Assembly: GCA_000727475.1 (NCBI GenBank)
Contig: KL647302.1
Span: 2,829,877-2,893,876, forward strand
DNA length: 64,000 nucleotides
Direction of reading: 5' to 3'
DNA from: Sarcocystis neurona
Lineage: Eukaryota; Apicomplexa; Conoidasida; Eucoccidiorida; Sarcocystidae
Part shown: piece after piece, positions 36,001 to 47,055 of the stretch
Numbering within the stretch: the first letter of the stretch is position 1
Layout: each line of letters opens with the position of its first letter
Notes under the pieces: model-generated
Told to the model about the DNA's origin: nothing
Database searches by the model: none
The model's input: the letters and a program-made list of their open reading frames with translations, nothing else
Translations under genes and position numbers: made by a program

Positions 36001-39000
36001 AAGAGAGAGATATACATATACATACATACACAAAAATATACGTATAGATAGATAGAGAGACGTGCACATACATACATATACAAACATATATATGTATATA
36101 TATTATATATAGAGAGAGAGACATACATATACAAACATATATATATAATATGTATGTGTATATATATAGAGAGAGAGAGAGAGGCATATATATACATACA
36201 TATACAAACACATATATATATATATATATATATATGTAGAGACAGAGACATACATATACATATATATACAAACATATATATATAATATAGAGAGAGACAG
36301 AGACAGAGACATACATATACATATACAAACATATATATATAGAGAGAGACATATACAAACACACATATATATAAATATATTATATATAAGAGAGAGAGAC
36401 ATACATATACATACATACACAAACATATACATATATATATAGAGAGAGATAGATAGAGAGACGTGCATATACATACATGTACAAACATATGTATATAATA
36501 TATATAGAGAGAGGCATACATGTACATACACAAACACATATATATAGAGAGAGAGAGACATACATATACATACATATACAAGCATATATATATATAATAT
36601 GTATATATATATAGAGAGAGAGGCATACATATACAAACACATATATATATATACGTGGAGAGAGAGAGATAGATAGATAGATAGAGAGACGTGCATATAC
36701 ATACATATACAAACATATATATGTATAATATATATAGAGAGAGGCATACATATACATACATATACAAACACATATATATATGTAGAGAGAGAGAGAGACA
36801 TACATATACATATATATACAAGCATACATATATAGAGAGCGATACATATACGTACGTATACATCTGCATATACATACATACACAAGCATATAGAGAGAGA
36901 GACACACAGACATATACATATACAGATGCATATACATACATGGATATAGACGTATAAACAATTTCTCTTTTCCTTTCCCTCTTCCACAGTTGGTTGCTGC
37001 GAAGAAGAAATTCCCCGGGCACCGATGTGTGGTGTGTGTAAGTGGTGTGTCTTTCTTATATACGTGTATACGTACGTGTGTGTATATGTCCACTCTATAT
37101 ACGTATATATGTCTTCTACTCACATATGTATATATGTGTACAGACATGATGTGTATTTGCCATGTATATACATATAAGTACATGTGGCTGTATAGATATA
37201 TATGTATATATGTGCACGCAGCACATATGTATATATTATATACACATATACATATACGTGGGTCTATATATGTATGTATGAAAGCCGTGTGTCTATGCAT
37301 ATGTATGTGTATATAGGTGTGTGTATTTTGTCTTCAAGTGTCTGTTATATACACACATATATACATGTCTGTGTATATATTTATATACGTATATATATGT
37401 ACGTGTATGTATGTGTATATGGATGGATGTGTATATGGACATATATATATACATATATATACGTATATGTCTATATGTGTATGTATATATATGTCTGTAG
37501 ATATATATATTGTATATGTATGTATATGTGTGTGTGTACGTATATGTGCGTGTGCGTGCGTGTGTGTGTGTGTGTCTCTATACATATGTATACATATATA
37601 AATGTTTGTATGTGTATGTATTTACATGTGTGTATGCATGTATATGTATGTATATGTATGTCTCTCTCTGTATATATATGTACATGTTTGTATATCTATT
37701 CATATACATACGTATGTGCATGTATATGCACGTATCTACGTGTGTGTGTGTGTGTGTGTACCACCGGCTGCTGCGGTCGCTTGTTGGGATGTTGCTGCTG
37801 GGGTCTCTACTTTTGGCTGTTGGGTCGCTCTCCTTCCCGTGCTGCTGCAGCTGCTTCACTTGGGCTGCTGGGGAACGCGCACACGCGCCGCAGTTGCTGC
37901 TGCTCGTGCGCCTTCGCCGATGCCCCGGTGTCTGCTGCTGCTGTTGTTTCTGCTGCTGCTGTTGTTTNNNNNNNNNNNNNNNNNNNNNNNNNNNNNNNNN
38001 NNNNNNNNNNNNNNNNNNNNNNNNNNNNNNNNNNNNNNNNNNNNNNNNNNNNNNNNNNNNNNNNNNNNNNNNNNNNNNNNNNNNNNNNNNNNNNNNNNNN
38101 NNNNNNNNNNNNNNNNNNNNNNNNNNNNNNNNNNNNNNNNNNNNNNNNNNNNNNNNNNNNNNNNNNNNNNNNNNNNNNNNNNNNNNNNNNNNNNNNNNNN
38201 NNNNNNNNNNNNNNNNNNNNNNNNNNNNNNNNNNNNNNNNNNNNNNNNNNNNNNNNNNNNNNNNNNNNNNNNNNNNNNNNNNNNNNNNNNNNNNNNNNNN
38301 NNNNNNNNNNNNNNNNNNNNNNNNNNNNNNNNNNNNNNNNNNNNNNNNNNNNNNNNNNNNNNNNNNNNNNNNNNNNNNNNNNNNNNNNNNNNNNNNNNNN
38401 NNNNNNNNNNNNNNNNNNNNNNNNNNNNNNNNNNNNNNNNNNNNNNNNNNNNNNNNNNNNNNNNNNNNNNNNNNNNNNNNNNNNNNNNNNNNNNNNNNNN
38501 NNNNNNNNNNNNNNNNNNNNNNNNNNNNNNNNNNNNNNNNNNNNNNNNNNNNNNNNNNNNNNNNNNNNNNNNNNNNNNNNNNNNNNNNNNNNNNNNNNNN
38601 NNNNNNNNNNNNNNNNNNNNNNNNNNNNNNNNNNNNNNNNNNNNNNNNNNNNNNNNNNNNNNNNNNNNNNNNNNNNNNNNNNNNNNNNNNNNNNNNNNNN
38701 NNNNNNNNNNNNNNNNNNNNNNNNNNNNNNNNNNNNNNNNNNNNNNNNNNNNNNNNNNNNNNNNNNNNNNNNNNNNNNNNNNNNNNNNNNNNNNNNNNNN
38801 NNNNNNNNNNNNNNNNNNNNNNNNNNNNNNNNNNNNNNNNNNNNNNAGTTGTTTCTGCTGCTGCAGTTGTTTCTGCTGCTGCTGCTGTCATATTTTGGGC
38901 TGCATGCGTTACTGCGTGGCGTCGGTTTTTCTGCTTCCCAGGTGGAACTGACGGGCCTGAGAATTCTGATGAACTACAGAGATGCCGAGAAGGAAGCGCG

Positions 39001-42000
39001 TGTGGAGCAGAAGGCCGCTGCTGCGGTGAATTTCTTGGCAGCGCTGATCCCGGCGCCTCCCTTCGCGGCGCAGAGGAAGAAGCAGCTGCTGCGTCTGCAG
39101 CGGGCGTTGCTGCTGCAGCAGCAGGCGGCTGTCGCCGCGGCTCCCTTCGACGACGTGCAGCTGCAGCACGTTGGGAGGACGGGTCGTCGCAGTGTGCTGC
39201 ATGGGTTCGAGAAGCAGCAGCAGCAGAGTGAGCGACGGGACGAGGAGGAGGAAGACGAAGAAGACTACGTTCGTCTGTGGAAGTTCCAGTACCCCTGGGG
39301 ACGACAGGAGGAAGAAGAGGAAGAGGAAGAAGCAGGGAAGAAGAGCAGCAAGAACAGCTGCAGCAGCAGCAGCAGAAGTCCCAGTGTGAGCTGCAGCAGC
39401 AACTACTCGAGCAGCCAGGAGAAAGTTGTCTGCGAAGGAGGACGTCGAGGAGGAGCGCAAGAGGAAGAAAGACGAGGAGAACCGGCAGAGAGGACAGGAG
39501 CCGCAAGGCGAGACAACTGCCGCTTGGCTTCCGCCCGTGCTGCTGCTGTTGCTGCGCCACCGAACGCAGGACAACCGGAGGAGGGAGGAGGAGAGAAGAG
39601 GAGAAGGAGGAAGCAGGGGGGAGCAGCAGCGGGAGCGAGGAGCGACTGCAGCAGCGGCAGCACAGCAGCAGCGAAAAACGTCGATTATCAGCAGTTCGTT
39701 CGCGTACGGTCCCTCTCTATGGTCGGGCTGATGGTTGTCGTCTTCGTCAGGAAGGAACTCAGAAATTTGGTGGGAAGTAAGTCTGCAGGTTACTTTTCGT
39801 CGATCAGCAGTGCTGCAGCCCTTCTATTTGTTCTCGATGCGCGTCTTCCTCCTGCTGCTGCTGTGCCTGCGGCTGCTCCTGTCACCGCTGCTGCTGCTGC
39901 TCCTGTCACCGCTGCTGCTGCTGCTCCTGTCACTGCTGCTGCTGCTGCTCCTGTCACCGCTGCTGCTGCTCCTGTCACTACTGCTGCTGCTCCTGTCACT
40001 ACTGCTGCTGCTGCTGCTCTTGTCACTGCTGCTGCTGCTGCTCTTGTCACTTCTGCTGCTGCTGCCGCTGTTGTCACTGCTGCTGCTGCTGCTCTTGTCA
40101 CTACTGCTGCTGCTGCTGCTCCTGTCACCGCTGCTGCTGCTTGTGTGGCTGCTGCTGCAGGCGTGGAAGCCGCGTCGGTGAAAGTCGGCTTGAAGGGCAA
40201 TGCAGGCAACAAGGTAGGTCGCTTGGCAGCACCTTGTCGCTTTCCACCAGGCCATCTTACTCCGTAGCTGCATGCAAATGTGCCTGTTTTATATAGAGAG
40301 AGAAAGGGCGAGAGACATGTGTATACATAAATATGTGTTTTCACATAGAGAAACGTCCACATATGTGCTCACATGTATGTGTGCTTGTCGGACTTCACCA
40401 AATACTTTACATGCATGCATAATATATATATACATATATTATACGTGTATACATATATACAGGGTAGAGAGACGTGTATCTATATATGTATATACATATG
40501 TATATGTGTATATCATATATATATATATATGCTAGGTAGAGAGACTTGCATGTACATGTGTATGTATATATACATATATATACATATATATATATATATG
40601 AGGGAGGAGGGGCGTGTATATATGCACACATATATGAGATAGGCAGGACCTGTGCGTGCGTAGGTGGGTTGTGTATATATATGTGTATACATGTATATTC
40701 ATACGTAGGCCGGACATCATATATGTGAGAGTGGACACGTATGTATGCGTGTGTCTCTATCACGTATATATACGTGTATATTCTCCCGGTTGGTGGAACA
40801 TATATACATACGTAGATGTGTGTATGAGAGCAGAGGTATATATATATGTATGTGCATGCATATGTGGGAAGAAGGGGCCTCGATTTTTTCTGTTTTGTGT
40901 ATGTATCGAACATGTCAGTAGACCTCGTAGGCGAACTGCTGCTGCTGCTGCGTCTTCGTCCCCTGGCGCGCGGCTCGCTGTGTGTGTGTCTCGAGTGGCG
41001 GCTGCCCCACCTTTCCGCATGCAAGCGAAGAGGGCGGGGGGTCGGGGAGGAGGGGGACGGACATCTTCCCATTCGAAACGTCACGGACGGAAATTTCCAC
41101 GGAACGCTCCTCGCCTTCGCATGCCGCGGCAGATGCACCTCCCCTTCCCACGTCCACCCCACACACGCGGCGACAGCTGCAGGCATCTCCCAGCAACGCC
41201 ATATAACAGCGGTCATTCCTATACCTGTCAATATACATATATGTATGTCTTTGTACATCCCCCACTATATATATAGTCTATTGATTTATAGGTGTAGCTG
41301 CAGTCGTCAATATATATATATATATGTATGTACACGCGTTTCTCAGTACATACATATATAGAGAGAAAGAGAGAGGGATATATATATATATATATCAATG
41401 GATACACTTCCCTATATATATATAATGATTGATATGTGTACGTACGGGTGTCAGAATATATTCATTTATATGTTTACTTACGTTTCCCAGTATATATATG
41501 TATATATATATATATATATGCGTGTATCGATTGATATGTGTGCTTACATTTCTCAGTACATACTTATATATACATACATATATGTATGTATAGATTGATA
41601 TGTGTACATCTACTTTTGAGTGTATATATATGTGTGTAGACGGGCAGGTGAATGTATCGGCGACGTGTGGAGAGGCTGTGGGAGTGTTGCTGCTGTTGCT
41701 GCTTTTGTATTTGTGTGGGGTGTGTGTGCTGGCAGGGGGCAGTCTGCATCCGCATGCGCGTCGGGCTGTCGTCGTTTTGCTTTCTGAACGTCCACCTGGC
41801 GAGCGGGCAGAGCAGCAGCCAAGAACGCATGCAGCAGATGCAGCAGGTCCTGCAGCAAGCCTTTCAGACGGGTCCCTGCTATTCTCCGGCTGTTGCCGAT
41901 CATGACTTCATCTTCGCAGCAGGAGACTTCAATTTCCGTCTCGTCGCCTCTGCTGAACAAGTGGGAGACGTGCTGCGTCGCGCCGCTGCTGCTGACCCCC

Positions 42001-44592
42001 GCGCAGCAGCCGGTTTCTATCAGCAACTTCTCAGGTAAACAGACCTGCTGCCCCTGCAGTGCTGCTGCTGCTGCCCCTGCAGTGCTGCTGCTGCTGCCCC
42101 TGCAGTGCTGCTGCTGCTGCCCCTGCAGTGCTGCTGCTGCTGCCCCTGCAGTGCTGCTGCTGCTGCTGCAGCGTTGCTGCTGCTGTGGCGTTGCTGCTGC
42201 GTCTCCGGGCGTGTCTTGCCGGGCGCGGCAGAGGTCGCAGGACAGGGAGACGATGCGGGACGAACACATCGTCCGTGAGGTGGGGTGAACGGGCGACGAA
42301 ACGAATCATACGAGAAAAGGCAGGGGGCGGGTTCGGCAAAAGCGAAAAAGAGAGGGGGTGGGCAAAGAAGAGAAGCCCCCCGGCGTGTTGAGGGCAGAAC
42401 GCAGTGCGGCACAGAAAGAGACACGAGCCGCATTTTGTCCGAGGAAAACGCGAGAAGACAGAGAAGCAGCCGCGCCGCGAGAGAGAGACAGCCAAACTGC
42501 GGGCAGGAAGCGCTCGGGTGTACGTACACCGCGTGCGGCCCCCACTCGTAGAGGCGGGCAGCCGCACTGGGCAGACTGCCACCGAAAGCGAAGGAGACGG
42601 AGACAGCAAAAGGGAGCTGCAAGGACGGGGGGGGGGGAGGACCCACAAAAAGAGCAGCAGACAGAAAAAGGCAATTTCCACGTATACGTGCCCAAACAGA
42701 ATACTCGAAAATGTGCATATCTACATACAAATATATATATACGTATCTACTGCGGCTCTATATATGTATTAGGTGGATAGATATATATATATATAGATAG
42801 ATATAGATATAGATATATAGGTAGATATATGTGTGTGTGAGTATATTGTATATTCGTCTTTGCATGCAAATATTTACCGAAATGCTGCGCCTCTTTCCAT
42901 ACGTTGCTTCACAACATCCATATATATACATATATATTATATATGGGCACATGCATATGAATATCGTTACATATATACCCGTGTACACACACACATATAC
43001 ATATATATTTGTAGCTACAGAGTATATATGCGTGGGCACATCCATATATATATGTACGTGCATATATATATACACATGTGGAGGGCGATGAGTGCCTGGG
43101 AGATGGACGCATATCTCCGCGTTTTGATGAGCAACAGCAAAAACTGCCGGCTGCCGGTGGGGAGGGGGAGGCGGAAGACGCAGCGGCCCCCCCTTTTTTT
43201 CGTGAAGGCGAAGTTTTCGGACGTCGTCTTCTCCTCCCTGCCACATGCGTCTACACAGAAACGGCCCCGCCTACACCTCAACAAACCCACCTACACACAG
43301 ACGCACAAATGCATGCATGCATGGGTATGTATTTCCGTCCGCTGGCACCGCCCGCTCGACGCGCACGTATGCATGCGCGGGTGTAGAACTGCGTGGCTGT
43401 GGCTGTATGTGTGTATGTGTCGATCGATCTATATCCGTCTATTTATATCTGTCAATATCTATATCTATCCATCGGTAACTCTCTGTCTATATATATATGT
43501 CTGCATTTGTATGTGTGTGTAGATGAGTATATGTATGTGCGTATGTGTATTTATGCATGTATGTGCGTGTGATGTAGTCGAGTGAATATATATATTATAG
43601 ATATGCATGTGTATACTGAGGTGTGTATATATATGTGTATGAATGTGCATGCATATGTGTATGTATGTGATATGTGTGTATATATGTGGATATACGTGTG
43701 TGGATTTATGTGCGTATATGTGTGTATAGGCACGTGTTTGTGCATGCGCGTATGTATGTGTAGAAATCGGCGCAAACGTCGGGGGAAGAGAGGTCGGCAG
43801 CAGCGACAGCCACCGCAGTTCTTGCGCAGCGCATGCACTTTTTTTCTAACGGATATATACGGCTGGATATATGTATGTGTGTGTGTGGAGTATATGTGTG
43901 TATACATGAATGTTGTGTTTACATTTGTGAAGGTCACTGCAGGTGTCTGTGCATGTATATGCTCCTCGATTTGATGCGGACGTGTACCCGGGCGGGTCAG
44001 CCTGCGGAGTGTGCATATATATAAAAGAACATACACGTGTGTCTGGACGAATATATATCTATGAAGGAATGTGGGTGAAGTTGCTGCTGTTGGGTTGTGT
44101 TGCAGGACCGACCAGTTCTACATTTGTAAGAGACATGGAGTTTCTCCCTTCGCCCTTTTGAACGAGGCTCCCATCAACTTCCGTCCCACCTATAAATACA
44201 AGCGCCATTCTCCGCATTACGACTGGAAGCGCATTCCTGCATGGTATGTCTCCCTCCACGCAGTTCCTCCTGCTCCCTCTGTTGCTGCTGCTGCCTATGC
44301 TGCTGCTGCTGCCTATACTGTTGCTGAGCATGATGGGGCAACGACTGGCTCTCCCCGCTCCTGCTACTGCGCTCTGCGTCTCTCTGCGCCTCGCGCTCTG
44401 CGCAGCGCCTTTTTGCCTCCTGCTGCTGACGCGCTCTTCTGCTGCTGCTGACGCTCTCTTCTGCTAGTGCTGCAACTCCTTACGCAGATTGCTGGGGCGC
44501 CGTGTGTGTGTGTGTGTGTTGCTCCTGCTGCCACCCACCCTGCTGCTGCTGCGACCATGCGTAGTGTGTGCGCTCTCCATGTCCTGCTGCTG

Positions 44593-44628
<36 letters not shown>

Positions 44629-46992
44629 CTCCTGCTGCTGCTGCTGCAGGTGCGACCGCATTCTGTTCGCTGGCCGGGCGGTGCCGCTGTTGCCGCTCGG
44701 GTCCTGGACACATCCCTCCGAGCCACACGTGCAGTCTGCTTCTGCTTCTTCTTCATTTTCTCCTCCTCTTCCTCCTCCTGCTTCTCCGCTGTCTTCGCTT
44801 CCTTCCCCTGCAGATGCAGATTTTTTTCGGCACCACCATCGAGGAGATGACTTATTTGCAGCGGCAAGTGGTAACGCATGCAGCAGCAGCAGCAGGCAGC
44901 CCAGCCGCAGGGCCCAGCATGTCTTCCACGAAAGCAGCAGCAGGCAGTCAAGCTGCAGCGGCAGCAGCAGCAGCTCGCGTGCACGTCCCACTGCTGCTGC
45001 TGCTGCGCCTTCGCGCTTCTTCTCGAGCTTCGCTGCTGCTCCTGCAGCAGAAGGTGTCCAGCAGCACGCCCCTCCGGTATTCTCGGGCTTCCGTCTCTCC
45101 TCCTCGTTCAGCGCGATGCGCCAGTTGCAGGACACGGCAGCCGCAGCCGCAGAGTCTGCGGCAGCGGCGGCAGCTGCAGCAGCAGCAGCGGGAAACTCGC
45201 TGCTGCAGACTGCCGCAGGAATTCTCGCCGCCGGCGTCGAGAAAGCGCCTCGCCACCAGCAACACCAGCAGCAGAAACAGCAGCAGCAGAGACAACAGCA
45301 GCAGCAGGTGCGAACGCGCTCTTCCGCTGCTGCTGCTGCTTCTTCTTCGGCGGGGCGTCCGTCGAATGCCGGGTCGCTCAGTCCCTCGGCATGCAGCACC
45401 AACAGCAGCAGCACCTACGATACGTACTACGGCTTCTCACCGGCGTCGTCTCGCTCTGCTGCACCGCAGGCAGCTGGCCGCCATGCCGACCCCCCTGCTG
45501 CTGCTGCGTGTGCGCGGGGGGGAAGCACTGCGGCTGCGGCTGCTGGACTTGCGCACGCGACAGGAAGAAGCAGCGACAGTAACAGTCTCCTGACGGCGGC
45601 GCACGACAGCAGCAGCAGCAGAGGCGGCAACCGCAGCGCGAGAGATTCAGCAGCAACGAAGGCCGGTGCTGCTGCCGTCGAAGTTTTGTCGTACACCGAC
45701 CACCTGCGATACTTTTCGTCGGATCACAAGCCCGTCTCTCTCGTTGTGAACTGCCGCGTGCGTCTGCCTTTGACATGCGTTGTTGAAATGCAGCAGCAAC
45801 AGCAGCAGAAAGCAACCGCCAGAAAAGCAGCAGCAGCCGCGGAAGCAGCAGGAGCAGCAAAAGAAGCAGTGGTCATAGCACCCGCAGAAGAAGAACGGGA
45901 TGACGCAGCGGTGGTGAGGAGCGAAGAAGCAGCAGGAGGAAGACGGGGCAGCAGCAGGTCGCAGCAGAACAAGTTGCATGCGAGACGGCCACACACAGCA
46001 GCAGACGGAAGAAGCGCTGCAGCACGACATGACAGCAGCCGCAGCTGCGAGGGGCTGCCAGCGCTGCGGCTGCGGCCGTCGTCTTCTGTGGAGCAGCCGT
46101 CTTCGGCGGAGCAGCAGGAGACGCTAACTCAGGTAGCGAGGCATCCAGCAGCAGCAGGAGAAAGAGAAGCAGCAGCAGCAGGAGGAAGAGAAGAAGCAGC
46201 AGCAGCAGCGGGGGCGACGGAAAGAAGTGCCTCAAAGACGGCGGACTGCCTGCTGTCGCTTAACGGCAGCCCTGTGAAGCAGCAGACGCAGGAGCCGCAG
46301 CAGCAGCAGCCGGCGCTGCAAAAGCTGCTTCCGCTGCCGGCTGCTGCGCTGCCTCTTCGGCATGCGCCGCGGGTTTGGCTAGACGACTCCCCGACCCAGC
46401 TAAAGAGAGAAGTAGGGAAACAAGAGGGAGGTGTAGGTGATTCAAGCGCGTTGTGGGACGGCAGCAGCGGTGCTTCTCTTCTGGACGACCTTCCGGCTAC
46501 TTCAACTTGGCGAACCCAGCAGCAGCTGCAAGAGCAGCAGCAGCAACGGCAGCAGCAGGAGCAGCAGACGTCTTCTGTAGCGGGATCGGGAGACGCAGCG
46601 GCCGCAAGGAAGGCAGCAGTAGGAAAAACAGCAACAAGGAACGCAGCACCAGGGAAAGAGGCAGCAGCAGCAGGTGCGGTTGCTGCCTACCCGAAGAAGT
46701 CGGTGCCGTCACCGCAGCAGTTTGCAGACGAATGTTTGCAAGTGCAGCGTGAGGTAGCTGGTACTGCTGCTTCGGCTGTTGCGCTGCTGCCGCTCGATCT
46801 TTTGAGCGGAGACTTCCCTAGGACTTGTAAAAGCGACGAGTCCCTACTGCAGCAGCAGCAACGCGAGCAAGAACGTGAGCACCAGCGACCGCAGCAGCAG
46901 CAACAGCAACTACAGCGGTCGCAGCAACAGCAACAGCAGCAACAACAACAGCATCGACAGCAGCAGCATCAACAGCAACAGCAGCAACAGCA

Positions 46993-47055
<63 letters not shown>

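Larger units (their letters stand above)
34645..38941 (+). other. Intron 9, containing an assembly gap
   Basis: 4.3 kb including 879 undetermined bases (37968-38846) set inside a GTTGTTTCTGCTGCTGCT repeat on both sides, so the gap is probably collapsed CTG repeat. The rest is AGAGAG/ACATAC minisatellite and TATATG microsatellite. One short island with excellent splice signals (36990-37037) is listed separately. Confidence 0.8.

Noticed and set aside
35060..37300. Minus-strand frames up to 434 codons (YVYVCLSLSIY)
   Set aside because: Purely a translation of the AGAGAG/ACATAC minisatellite.
43078..43386. 102-codon + frame in intron 12 with protein-like composition
   Set aside because: The 5-phosphatase alignment runs uninterrupted from exon 12 to exon 13 in the correct phase without it.
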